DNA of 22,500 nt. Source: Prorocentrum cordatum. Taxonomy: Eukaryota; Sar; Dinophyceae; Prorocentrales; Prorocentraceae. Below the pieces are notes generated by a model that worked only from the letters and a program-made list of their open reading frames with translations, had not been told where the DNA came from and searched no databases. The position numbers and the translations under genes are program-made. Positions 1-8,131 of this stretch are shown here, in pieces (position 1 is the first letter of the stretch; every line of letters begins with the position of its first letter). The stretch is taken from contig CAUYUJ010019343.1 in assembly GCA_963575745.1 (NCBI GenBank), positions 154,952-177,451 on the forward strand, in the 5' to 3' direction.

Positions 1-660
1 ATCAAATAACCAAAAATTGGGCCGCCACTCTAAGTGATAGCGTTGTGCTTCACTTTCGAACTCTGCTCCAACATGGAATAACCAGTGGTCGCGTGTCCTC
101 CGTTCAAAACAGAAAATATCCGAAGCGTTGCAGAAGCGATGCCCCTGCCTTCATCGGATAGCCTTTGCGGCTGAACTAGCTCGTCTCGCACGGGTGCTCG
201 AACACGTGTCATTTACAAGTGCCACCATTTTTGGCAATTTGCCATACCCCATCTGAGCTTGCCCTCAACTGTGACAACAAACATGTCAACTCTTAACTGC
301 CTTCGACAGCAGATCTTTGAGTAGCGTACTTCATGCTGCACGGCATCTTGAACCTTGATAGGCCTTCATATACTTGCCCCGCATTTCTGTGCACTGTGCG
401 TTCTTGCTTCCTGCATACGGCATCGCACTACCTTGTAAGGCCTCAGTCTATCCCCCCTATGTGTCCATGCGCAATTTCAACCTGCGCCCTACATCACCTC
501 GCCTGTACAACTGGATGTGGCCCATAATGTGAATGCCTCCCTCTGGCCCGGAAAGGAGAATGCATGTCCGTCCTGTTTCCTTACAATGCTTCGCCATCCG
601 TTAGCTGAAACTATACAGCTACCGTCCGATCCTTTATCAGCCTGTCCTCTCCGGAGAACG
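1..660. other. Non-repetitive leader, no gene recognised
   Basis: About 45-50% GC sequence without simple repeats. Short open frames exist on both strands (for example 30-212 minus, 333-527 plus), but none shows a recognisable domain, high GC3 or splice-like borders. I see nothing that can be named here. Confidence 0.5.
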
Positions 661-680
661 GGGGATTGTGGAGCCCCTCG
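661..680 (+). repeat. Left 20-bp inverted repeat arm of the composite block
   Basis: Perfect reverse complement of 3470-3489. Outward of the arm the two flanks share only weak similarity with indels, so the certain arm length is 20 bp. Confidence 0.7.
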
Positions 681-764
681 GGGTTCCAGGGCGCGCGCGC
701 GAGGCTTTCACACTGAGTTCGCGCGTGCGTCTTTCAGTGGTGTGCGTACTCTGTGGCGTCCTCC

Positions 765-868
765 TCTCCTTCCGCCTCCCCCTCCTCCTCCTCCTCCTCC
801 TCCTTCTCCTTTTTTTTCTCTCCCCCTCAAAAAAACGGATCCGATTGTTTTTTTTGGGGGGGGGGGGG
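765..868 (+). repeat. CCT/T-rich tract ending in T8G13
   Basis: CCT repeats pass into T and C runs, A7, and then T8 (848-855) directly followed by G13 (856-868). The same kind of sequence (CCT, T run, C run, A8) heads the duplicated unit at about 1226-1270, so it belongs to the ~436-bp duplication. Confidence 0.8.
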
Positions 869-1097
869 TGTCGGCGGCGAGAAAGAAGGAATGCGACGTG
901 GTCGCATCTGCCCTCCCCCCTAGAAGGATTCCTATTGAACGCCCCCACAGGAAGGATTCATAGTGAAATCCTCTACAGAAGGATTCCTATCGAAACCCTC
1001 TACTGAATGATTCCTAGTGAAATCCTCCACATGTGGATTCCTATGGAAATCACCCGCAGAAGGATTGATATTGAGATTCTTCGAAAGAAAGACCCCC

Positions 1098-1195
1098 CAT
1101 TGGCATTGCATTGGCATTGCATTGGCAATGGTTTGGCAATGGTTTGGCATTGCAGTGGCATTGCTTTGGCATTGCGCTTGGCAATGCGTTGCTAG
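1098..1195. repeat. ATTGGC array 1
   Basis: Tandem hexamer-like units (ATTGGC, TTTGGC, CTTGGC) in 6- and 12-bp steps. The reverse strand reads GCCAAT, the CCAAT-box core. It follows the first 27-bp block. Confidence 0.85.
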
Positions 1196-1534
1196 TCGGC
1201 TTGCTTTTCGCAAGCATTGCGCCTCCTCCTCCTTCTTTTTTTTTCGCTCTCCCCCCTCCCCCCAAAAAAAACAACACATGGGCAGTTTGTGTGTGTGTGT
1301 GTGGGGTCGGCGGCGGAAAAAAAAGAATGCGACGTGGCCTCATCTGCCCTCCCCCTAGAAGGATTCCTATTGAACGCCCCCACAAGAAGGATTCATAGTG
1401 AAATCCTCTACAGAAGGATTTCGATTGAAACCCTCCACTGAATGATTCCTAGTGAAATCCTCCACAGATGGATTCCTATGGAAATCACCCGCAGAAGGAT
1501 TGATATTGAGATTCTTCGAAAGAAAGAACCCCCC

Positions 1535-1620
1535 GTTGGCATTGCATTGGCATTGGTTTGGCAATGGTTTGGCATCGCATTGGCATTGCGTTGGCATTGC
1601 GCTTGGCACTGCGTTGCTAG
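1535..1620. repeat. ATTGGC array 2
   Basis: Same unit and position as array 1 inside the second ~436-bp copy, ending in GCGTTGCTAGT before the next 27-bp block. Confidence 0.85.
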
Positions 1621-1823
1621 TGTGCTTGCATTTCGCAAGCATTTCGCTGGCGAGTCCTAATGGAACCCTCCACAGAAGGACTCCGATCGAAACCGTCTAC
1701 AACAAAGACTCCGATTGAAACCCTCCACAGAAACGGTTCATATTGACATCCTTCACAAAAGGATTCCATGCGAAACCCTCCACAGAAGGATTCCTGGTGA
1801 AATCTACCACAAAGGATTTCCCC

Positions 1824-1920
1824 CATTGGCAGTGCATTGGCATTGGGTTGGGATCGCTGTGGCATTGGTGTGGCATTGCGTTGGCACTACGTTGGCATTG
1901 CGCTGGCATTGCGCCGGCGA
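1824..1920. repeat. ATTGGC array 3
   Basis: Starts at CCCCCATTGGC after a 27-bp block and ends in CGCCGGCGAGTTCC, the junction motif that recurs about every 265 bp. Confidence 0.85.
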
Positions 1921-2089
1921 GTTCCAGTACCTCCCTTCGCAGAATGATTCCTGTTGAACCCCCCCACAAGAAGGATTCCAATTGAAACATCCCGCAAGAA
2001 GGGTTCACATTGAACTCCCTCACGGAAAGACTCCATCCGAAGACCTCCATAAAAAGATTCTTCTTGAACCCGGCCACAAACGATTTTCC

Positions 2090-2115
2090 CCATTGGCATT
2101 GAATTGGCATTGATT
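2090..2115. repeat. ATTGGC array 4 (short)
   Basis: Only about three units remain (CATTGGCATTGAATTGGCATTG). The CGCTGGCGAG junction motif is missing here, so this higher-order unit looks internally deleted. Confidence 0.7.
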
Positions 2116-2341
2116 TTAATGGCTCCCCCCACAAAAAGATTCCGATGAAAACCTTGCACAAGAAGGGACCCTTTTGAAAGCCCCCACATAAAAAGGATTC
2201 AAAGTGAAACCCCCCACAGAAAGATTCCATTCGAAACCCTCCACGGGAGGATTCCTATCGAAATCCCCCGAAGAAGGATTCGTAACCAAATCATTCACAT
2301 AAGGATTCCTAGTGAAATCTGTTGGAAGACAAGAATCCCGC

Positions 2342-2450
2342 CATCGGCATTGCATTGGCATTGGTTTGGCATTGCAGTGGCATTGGTTTGGCATTGCGAT
2401 GGCAGTGCGTTAGCAGTGCGTTGGCATTGCGTTGACATTGCGCTGGCGAG
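2342..2450. repeat. ATTGGC array 5
   Basis: Runs from CATCGGCATTGC to the CGCTGGCGAG junction at 2441-2450. Confidence 0.85.
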
Positions 2451-2659
2451 TCCCACTCAAACACTTCACAGAAGGATTCCTAGGGAACGCCCCCACAAAA
2501 AGGATGCTTATTGAATCCTCCCCACAAGAAGGATCCAAAGTGAAATCCTCAAAAGAAGGGTTCCATGCGAAGCCCTCCATAAAAGGTTTCCTATTGAAAT
2601 CCCCCGAAGAACGGTTCTGAGAAGGATTGCTATTGAAATCCACCACAAACAATTCCCCC

Positions 2660-2725
2660 CATTGGCATTGCATTGGCATTGGTTTGGCATTGCGTCGGCA
2701 CTGCTTCGGCATCGCGCTGGCGAGT
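2660..2725. repeat. ATTGGC array 6
   Basis: Begins CCCCCCATTGGC and ends in CGCTGGCGAGTTCG (2715 on), the conserved junction. Confidence 0.8.
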
Positions 2726-2889
2726 TCGAATGGCTCCCACCACAAAAAGATTCCTTACCTTCCACAAGAAGGGATCCTTTTGAAAGCCCCCCACATAAAA
2801 TATTCATACTGAAACCCCCCACGAAAGGATTCCAACCGAAACCCTCCGCAGGTAGGATTCCTTTTGGAATCTACCACAAAGGATACCCC

Positions 2890-2990
2890 CCATTGGCATT
2901 GTATTGGCATTGAATTGGGATCGCCTTGGCATTGGTTTGGCATTGCGATGACAAAGCTTTGGCATTGCGTTGGCATTGCGCTGGCGAGTC
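2890..2990. repeat. ATTGGC array 7
   Basis: Begins CCCCCATTGGC and ends CGCTGGCGAGTCC (2979 on), followed by AATGGCTCCCTCC as after array 6. Confidence 0.85.
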
Positions 2991-3211
2991 CTAATGGCTC
3001 CCTCCGCAGATGGACTCCTACTGAAACCCTCCACAAGAACGATTCCGATTGAATCCTCCCACGTGAAGGATTCCTAGTGAAACCCTCCACATAAGGATCC
3101 CGATCGAAACCCTACACATAAGCATTGCTATTGAAATCCTCCGAAGAAGGATTCGTAATGACATCATCCACAAACTATTCTTACTGAAATCTACCGAACG
3201 AAAGGATTCCC

Positions 3212-3262
3212 CCATTGGCATTGCCTTGGTATTTGTGTTGGTTGGGAATGGATTTGTATCGC
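3212..3262. repeat. ATTGGC array 8, degenerate, end of satellite
   Basis: CCCCATTGGCATTGCCTTGG decays into TTGGTTGGGAATGG. This marks the right end of the satellite proper, before a T-run and the GA tract. Confidence 0.65.
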
Positions 3263-3300
3263 ATCTTTTTTTGCAATGGCCTCGTGCAGGAGATAGACCA

Positions 3301-3341
3301 AGAGAGAGAGAGAGAGAGACAAAGAGAGAGAGCGAGAGAGA
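3301..3341 (+). repeat. (GA)n microsatellite
   Basis: GA repeats with ACA and C interruptions, just inside the right arm of the composite block. Confidence 0.9.
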
Positions 3342-3469
3342 ACATTAGAGAACGATATAACGAGAAAATATTAATATGAGGGGGTCACGGCGAAAAGACA
3401 AATGACAAAAAACAATCAAAGTTTAGGGGTGAGAGAGCGTTTCACTGAATAAAGACCGTATGAAAACGA

Positions 3470-3489
3470 CGAGGGGCTCCACAATCCCC
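3470..3489 (-). repeat. Right 20-bp inverted repeat arm of the composite block
   Basis: Exact reverse complement of 661-680 (see that arm). Confidence 0.7.
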
Positions 3490-4080
3490 AGGCCTCCCTC
3501 TGAGAGCCTGTCCAATTCTACCAGATCTAACTCTGACCTGTGTTAGTTTGTCAGGTGCTGCTTTTCTGTCTACGGTAGTTTACCATTTTAATGCGTAAAT
3601 GCCCGTGCAAATGCATGTCCTCCTGCATTCGTGCACTGTTATCTGCAATGTGGCATTTGGAACCACGTTATTTGAACGGGGCATGTGCCACCATATATCG
3701 TCACATCCCTCGCTACCATACCGTGCCAACCATGCGATACAAATTGCCATAGACTACGCCAAATTTGACGGTTCTCATAACGTACTGATGTCATTTGTCG
3801 CATTGTTCATTGCCTGACCGTATCTGGCAGTTATCTATATTTTCTGTTTCTGGGGGTGCCGAGCGCTCTGCTGCAACATCTGTATGGCATGTAGTGCCAC
3901 CCGATGCAGCTTCGCACGACGTACTCACATGATGGTTGCGTTTGTATGGTGCTCTGCTCATCGTGCTTATGCATAATCACACCCTCTTCCTACGCCTTAG
4001 CGTGTCCTCTCCAGCTGCTGGGCGCGCAACGGTCCCCACCTTACACTCTACAACCGAGGTTATGATCAATCATAAGATCG
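3490..4080. other. Single-copy-like DNA, no gene recognised
   Basis: Mixed-composition sequence without tandem structure. A 72-codon plus-strand frame (3599-3817) has no recognisable domain and mixed third positions. Nothing nameable. Confidence 0.45.
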
Positions 4081-4090
4081 TTTGATATAT

Positions 4091-4235
4091 CTGGGCCAGC
4101 TTCCCAGACTTCTCTTATCACGAGCCTGGGCCAATTTTTGCCGTTTGCGCTGGAGGGGCAGACGTGCTCGAGAAACTGGGCCAGCTTTCCAGGAAAGTTG
4201 GTCACGAAGCGCTGGCCCAACTTTTGGGGAGGAAG
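4091..4235. repeat. Two diverged copies of a ~55-bp hairpin-prone motif
   Basis: CTGGGCCAGCTTCCCAGA at 4091 recurs as CTGGGCCAGCTTTCCAGGA at 4176, an offset of 85 bp. Both are followed by TCACGA, GCCTGGGCC or GCTGGCCC, and AATTTTTG or AACTTTTGG. The second copy has a near-palindrome at 4181-4201 (CCAGCTTTCC A GGAAAGTTGG) nested within GGGCCAGC (4178-4185) and GCTGGCCC (4211-4218). Confidence 0.55.
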
Positions 4236-4542
4236 TTTCTGAATCAGATGCTCGACTGTCTGGCAAGGCAAGAGGCCACCCTCTGCTCTCGGAAGCATAC
4301 GAGCGGCCCTGCGCCGAACAGGCGACGCACCACGCGGCTCGTGACCGCCCCGCGCACGGCGCGCAACGATCGCTTCAGCCCTCGGTCACGAGCGTGGGAA
4401 CGGAAAGGAAGACAACGCCTGGGGGCTCGCTGGAGGCATGGCGGAGCCGCGTGGCTAGATGACCACCCGGAGCGAGGGATCCATGTAGGTCCAGCCCTTC
4501 TTCAGGGCCGCGTCGCGCTGGAGTCAGCTTCTCCGCTCCCTC
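4236..4542. other. GC-rich spacer, open on plus strand, no gene recognised
   Basis: A plus-strand frame (ATG at 4164) stays open through here into the CT tract. Its first ~45 residues come from the 55-bp duplicated motif and the rest is basic and low in information. I do not call it a gene. Confidence 0.35.
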
Positions 4543-4740
4543 GTGCCTCCGGACCCTCCTCCTTGTCCCTTGCCGTTCCTGCTCTCTGCACAGCAGCTCT
4601 TTCTCACCCCTTCTGCGCCTCATCGCCATATCCCTCCTCCTCTCCTCCCTCCTCGCCCCTCGTTCTCCAATCCTTCCCTCTCTCTCTCTCTCTCCTCCTC
4701 CCTTCCTCCCCGGTGTCCCTCCGCCACTCTCTCCAGAGCG
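4543..4740 (+). repeat. CT-rich polypyrimidine tract
   Basis: CCTCCT, CTCTCT and TTCCTC stretches, including a pure (CT)n run at about 4676-4694. On the minus strand this is a purine tract. Confidence 0.85.
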
Positions 4741-4879
4741 AGCGCCACCTCGGACTTTCGCCGGGCAGCGAACATCTGATGACTGGAGCGTGCAGCGAAG
4801 CGCCAGGTGCACCACGTCGGCGGGCGAGAGTTCGCTCGCCCGCCTCGGAGCGGTGCGGAAGGCGGGCTGCGGCTAGGTC

Positions 4880-5023
4880 GGGCCTGTCCCCCTACAGGGG
4901 AATTTTGGACGAAAAATATGAAATATTCAAAACATAATCAAAATATACCCCAAAATGCTACAAAATAGTTCCCAGACTACGTTTTGACTATTTTTGAACA
5001 TTCCCCCTGTAGAGGGACAGGCC
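4880..5023. mobile_element. 144-bp foldback (MITE-like) element
   Basis: GGGCCTGTCCCCCTACAGGG at 4880 pairs with the reverse complement of the sequence ending at 5023 (GGGCCTGTCCCTCTACAGGG), with one mismatch and one 1-bp gap over ~23 bp. Each arm also contains a small palindrome, CCTACAGG or CCTGTAG. The interior is AT-rich (AAAATAT-type), in sharp contrast to the GC-rich flanks, and the inner flanks of the arms remain weakly complementary. No ORF and no clear target-site duplication. Size and structure fit a miniature inverted-repeat transposable element; a plain structured repeat remains possible. Confidence 0.6.
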
Positions 5024-5464
5024 CAACTTAACCCAAGTGCGTAGCACAGAAGTGATGACTCCCTCTCTGGATAACTTTTGGTCTGTAATGGGTTCAGGGT
5101 CTCGCTCGAGCATCCCACAAGCTCGGACTCCTCGTTTGGAGCTCTTAGAAGCTCCCCCGGCGCTTTGGCAGAAGCGGTGCCTCCTCGCCATCGAAAGACA
5201 CGAGGCGCTCCCTCGAGGCCGCGGTCAGTCGTGAAAGACGGGTAGGGTGCTCCCGAGGCGTCGGCTTCTGGCAGAGAACATGCGACCTGCGCTCCCGGGG
5301 CTGCGATCTCTGGTAAACAGCGAGCCGTAGGGTCGTCGCTCTCGAGGCCACGGTCCTGTGTAAATGCCACATGCTATGCGCTGCCGAGGAGGCAATCCCT
5401 CGTGAAAGGCGCCGCCAAGACGGCCTCCGAGAGCCTGAGGGTCACTCGGAACCAGTGAGGGCGC
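5024..5464. other. GC-moderate spacer with weak internal repeats, no gene recognised
   Basis: CTCGAGGCCGCGGTC near 5212 recurs as CTCGAGGCCACGGTC near 5340. Frames on both strands are open for 65-150 codons but carry no recognisable domain. Confidence 0.4.
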
Positions 5465-5620
5465 CTGGGAGCGTTCACTGGGGCGTGGGCGCGCCGAAGA
5501 GCGCGAGGGAACACCTGGGAACGTTTCGGAGCGAACATTTTGGGGCGCCTGGGAGCACTTGGGAGCGCTTGGGAGCGCCTGGGGACGCTCGAGAGCGCCT
5601 GGGAGCGCCTGGAAGCGTCG
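5465..5620. repeat. 10-bp minisatellite GGGAGCGCCT, copy A
   Basis: Tandem decamers GGGAGCGCCT, GGGAGCGCTT and GGGAACGTTT. The core 5540-5610 is the most regular. The same repeat recurs at 21896-22035, so this is a dispersed minisatellite family. Ten-bp periodicity gives open frames that read like GSAWERLGAP, which are repeat shadows. Confidence 0.9.
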
Positions 5621-6260
5621 TCGCGTAGCGGGACGTCAGCAGACGCGATGCAATTGCGACGCCGCCAGAGGAACCGCGTGGAACCCTCAAGAGTCATGGG
5701 CACCACGAGAACACCTGATGGTTCTTGGGCATCTCGGGTCCTGATGCAGCCCGAAGGAACCCGAGAAAGCCTCCATCGTTTCATGCAGACCCCCACCCCA
5801 CCCCGCGCGGTGGTCGCGTAGCGGGATGCCAGCACATGCGACGCAACTGCGACACCGCCGGGTGAGACGTGTGGAACTTTGACAAATCATGAGAAGCCTC
5901 GAAAGAATATGATGGTGGTCGAGCGCTCGAGGAATCCTGCCACGGCTGGAGGGATCCCGAAAAGTCCCTGCATAGTTTGTGAGGCAGACCCTCCCGCCCC
6001 TCCCTGGCGGAGGTCGCGTAGCGATCGCTTCGCGGAGCGCGACCTCCGCGCGCGCGACGCGCTTGGCGTATAACCAATCGCGCAGCGATGCGCTATGCCC
6101 TGATCGTGGAGCGAGACCCCGCTACCCATAATCGCGAAGCTAGACCCTCCCATCTACTCCGTTGGAGTGGTCGCGTGGCGACCGCTGCGCAGAGCGAACC
6201 CCCCGCGTGGGACGCGCGCGGCATGTGACCTGTCGCGCCGCTTGTAGCGCCGTGGTCGCG
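5620..6260. repeat. Degenerate tandem array, unit ~160-200 bp
   Basis: GTCGCGTAGCGGGA at 5620 recurs at 5813 (GTCGCGTAGCGGGA), 6013 (GTCGCGTAGCGATC) and 6170 (GTCGCGTGGCGACC), giving steps of 193, 200 and 157 bp. Each of the last three starts is preceded by a GACCCNCC plus C-rich stretch. Units 1 and 2 match over about 62 bp, through GCGACGCCGCC and CGTGTGGAAC. Later units are more diverged and GC-rich. Confidence 0.75.
6007..6049. repeat. 12-bp perfect hairpin in the ~190-bp array
   Basis: GCGGAGGTCGCG (6007-6018) and CGCGACCTCCGC (6038-6049) are exact reverse complements. They enclose a 19-nt loop that itself contains the palindrome AGCGATCGCT (6020-6029). Confidence 0.7.
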
Positions 6261-6515
6261 GACCGAGACCCGGTTACCCTTGGATCGCACGGCGAGGTGC
6301 CCGTTGGGATGCGACGAAAGCACGCTTCCCCCTGCTAAGGGGGCGGCGTGGGGGTGGAAGCGAAGAGGGGGCTGACTCTCGGGCGCAGCCGAGGCAGGTG
6401 CGCGCGGGGGTGTGGGAGGTGTGGGGAAGGGGACACGAACATCGCAAGCGCGCACAGGAGCATCCTACCGCCCACATTCCTCTTGAGGGGGGGGTCGGAT
6501 AGGCGCGCGCGTTCG
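6261..6515. other. GC-rich spacer, no gene recognised
   Basis: High-GC sequence with G and C runs continuing from the tandem array. No supported coding region. Confidence 0.4.
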
Positions 6516-6660
6516 TTGCCACTCTCTCTCCCTCCCTCTCTCCCTCTCCTCTTCCTCTTCCTACTTCTCTTTCTCCTTCTTCTCCTCCTCCTCCTTCTCA
6601 CCCCTTCCCTATCCTTCTCCGCGTCCCGCTGCTCATCTTTCACTCACTCACCCTCCGCCT
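6516..6660 (+). repeat. CT/CCT polypyrimidine tract
   Basis: CTCCCTCTCTCC followed by CTTCTCCTC stretches. The minus strand is a purine tract. Confidence 0.85.
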
Positions 6661-6879
6661 GCCTGCGTGGGCTTCGCGGCTGAAACGGCCTGCGTGGGGG
6701 TGGCTCTTTGCTCTCTTGTACCATCCTTCGACGCTGTCGTGCGAAAAGACAACGTATCTACTTGACCCCTGTTTCATGGGCGATGCCTGGTGCAATATTC
6801 AACGACGCGCCAATCCCAGCACGGGCGTGTACCGTCCGAGTTGCTTGGCGCTGCAAACGAATGGGCCCCACATCCTGTT

Positions 6880-7075
6880 CTCCATGATACCTTTCTTTGA
6901 AGGGGCCCACAAACACACAGATAAATACACACAAATAAAATAATTCCCCATCTTTTCCTATATTTTCTGAGTTTTTGTCTTCCCCCCACTTCCCATATTT
7001 TCCCATATTTTCTGGGGAATCGACGATTAATTGTGTCTGTGTGTTTTTTCTCCTCCTGATTCTTAACACTCAAGT
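6880..7075 (-). repeat. ~200-bp dispersed repeat, copy 1
   Basis: Landmarks in order: GAAGGGGCCC, CACA-rich stretch, AATAAA/TAAAT, ATTCCCCA, CTTCC..CTTCTC-like stretch, CATATTTTCCC, GGGCATCGACGAT-like (here GGGGAATCGACGATTAATTG), TGTGTGT, TTCTCCTCCTGATTCTTA. The same landmarks occur in the same order at 11795-11998. Similarity is roughly 70% by eye, with indels. Minus orientation is assigned because the nearby exon-like stretch at 7182-7262 is on that strand; the choice is arbitrary otherwise. Confidence 0.65.
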
Positions 7076-7181
7076 CCACCTCAGAAGCAGCACCGATGCG
7101 AGCAGCGACTACCAAGATCGACGGGACCACCGAGGACGATCACCTTTAGGCTCTCTAGGTTTGCATCAATTGCACCATCGC

Positions 7182-7262
7182 CTGAGATGGGCTGTGGCAC
7201 GCCGCGTCCACGAGCTCGGTGCTCAACTTCTCCTTGTCCTGCCACGTGAGGTAGATCCCAGC
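7182..7262 (-). CDS. Exon-like 81-bp stretch, product unknown
   Basis: Read on the minus strand it gives 27 residues starting AGIYLTWQDKEKLS and ending CHSPSQ, with almost all third positions G or C. It is preceded by CCCACAG (acceptor-like) and followed by GCGATGG, a GC-type donor context. Dinoflagellates are known to use GC and GA donors besides GT. The length is a whole number of codons. The frame continues open to 7155. No domain is recognised. It may be an internal exon of an unidentified gene or chance; composition and borders are the only support. Confidence 0.3.
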
Positions 7263-7319
7263 CTGTGGGCTCGCTGCCGCGACGCGCCTTGATTTCCTTC
7301 TCTGCCAGCTAGCACTCGC

Positions 7320-7420
7320 GTGGTCGAGCCTTTTTCCTCCTCCTCCCTCCATGTCCTTCTCGTTCCCCTCTGCTCCCATCCCCTTCGCTTCCTCTCCTCC
7401 TTCCCTCTCCCTTCCCCAAC
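7320..7420 (+). repeat. CT-rich polypyrimidine tract
   Basis: TTTTCCTCCTCCTCCCTCC and CTCTCCTCC stretches. Low complexity. Confidence 0.75.
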
Positions 7421-7489
7421 GAAGACCCGAAAGGAATCGGGCTGAAGGCAATGAATCCTCCTGGGCGCCGTGGATCCAGCGTCACGGTC

Positions 7490-7590
7490 TCCTCACCCTC
7501 CTTCTCTTCCTCCTCCTCCTCCTCCTCGTCCTCCTCCTCCTCCTGCTCCTCCTCCTCCCCCTCCTTCCACCGCTCCTCCTCTACTGCCGC
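7490..7590 (+). repeat. (CCT)n array
   Basis: CTCCTC repeats with GTC and CTG interruptions, ending at CTACTGCCGC. Confidence 0.9.
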
Positions 7591-7599
7591 GGGATCTCG

Positions 7600-8059
7600 T
7601 AGGATCAAATGTCTGAGCCCTGAGGATTCGCTCACGTTCATGGTTTTTGTCCGAAAGGATTGACTGGCGTTGGTGGACCATCGTGGCAGAACATGTGGAT
7701 GAAGACACATGGTCAACGGTGTCAGATCATGGTCAATCGTGGAACGCCATCGTGAGAACCACGGGGGACGATGTAAGCCATGCGCAGACAATATTACTAT
7801 ATCGTTATCCAGAACTGTGACGTCGCCTCCAGTGTGGGAAGACAGCGGCATCCCGCTTCATTCCACCTAAGGTGTGGTTCCCCCGCCCCCTTCTCTTTTG
7901 CTTTCAGGGCTCCGCCAAGAGGGGCGGCGGCGTCAGCCGAAGCGGCGGGGCTCGCGCTGGACACTTCCTGGACACGTCTGATCCTGCTTCGTCACAGTCC
8001 TCAGCGCCAGACGCATGGCCGTCAGCTCCTTCTCAACATGGGGCCCTCGCCTGAAGTGC
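7600..8059. other. Single-copy-like spacer, no gene recognised
   Basis: Mixed composition with a few CATGGTC-type short repeats (7690-7740: ATGGTCAACG, ATGGTCAATCG). No supported coding region. Confidence 0.4.
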
Positions 8060-8131
8060 GGAGGAGGAGGAGGAGGAGGAGGAGGAGGAGGAGGAGGAGG
8101 AGGAGGAGGAGGAGGAGGAGGAGGAGGAGGG
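8060..8131 (+). repeat. Pure (GGA)24 array
   Basis: 72 bp of uninterrupted GGA. Uninterrupted purity implies recent expansion. Confidence 0.95.

Larger units (their letters stand above)
785..1650. repeat. Two tandem copies of a ~436-bp unit
   Basis: The motif atgcgacgtgg occurs at 891 and again at 1327, an offset of 436 bp. Around it the order is the same: CCT/T/A tract, TCGGCGGCG, GCGACGTGG, six 27-bp units, then an ATTGGC array ending GCAATGCGTTGCTAG or close to it. The 27-bp units at matching places are nearly identical between copies (for example GATTGATATTGAGATTCTTC). The copies differ mainly where copy 2 has a GT repeat near 1289-1303 in place of the T8G13 run. This is a recent local duplication. 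Confidence 0.85.
925..3210. repeat. ~27-bp minisatellite (AAGGATTCCTATTGAAACCC-type) in 8 blocks
   Basis: The unit is approximately AGAAGGATTCCTATTG then AAACCCTCCAC, 27 bp with 1-2 bp indels. Blocks lie at about 925-1090, 1358-1532, 1655-1822, 1930-2085, 2125-2335, 2455-2655, 2730-2885 and 2995-3207, separated by ATTGGC arrays. Because 27 is a multiple of 3, long frames stay open. On the minus strand they read as a 9-residue repeat like EGFxRNPSV. These frames break at unit indels and at the ATTGGC arrays, so they are shadows of repetition. Confidence 0.9.
661..3489. repeat. Composite repeat block bounded by 20-bp inverted repeats
   Basis: The whole satellite block (CCT tract, 27-bp arrays, ATTGGC arrays, GA tract) lies between ggggattgtggagcccctcg at 661-680 and its exact reverse complement at 3470-3489. 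The match is 20 of 20, and the base pairs just outside both ends do not match. No target-site duplication is visible and no transposase frame lies inside. The borders could be terminal inverted repeats of a non-autonomous element that has gathered satellite DNA, or the edges of an older inverted duplication. The pairing is seen directly; mobility is inference. Confidence 0.5.

Noticed and set aside
1697-2230. 177-codon minus-strand frame with a 9-residue repeat (EGFxRNPSV-like)
   Set aside because: The 27-bp unit is a multiple of three, which keeps frames open. Unit indels and ATTGGC arrays break it, and no stable frame is kept across blocks.
4164-4937. 257-codon plus-strand frame
   Set aside because: The beginning comes from a local duplicated hairpin motif and the latter half from a CT tract. 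No domain.
5708-5830. Possible G/C-rich hairpin terminator near the C-rich run
   Set aside because: C-rich run belongs to the unit border of the ~190-bp array and repeats in other units; no U tract follows.
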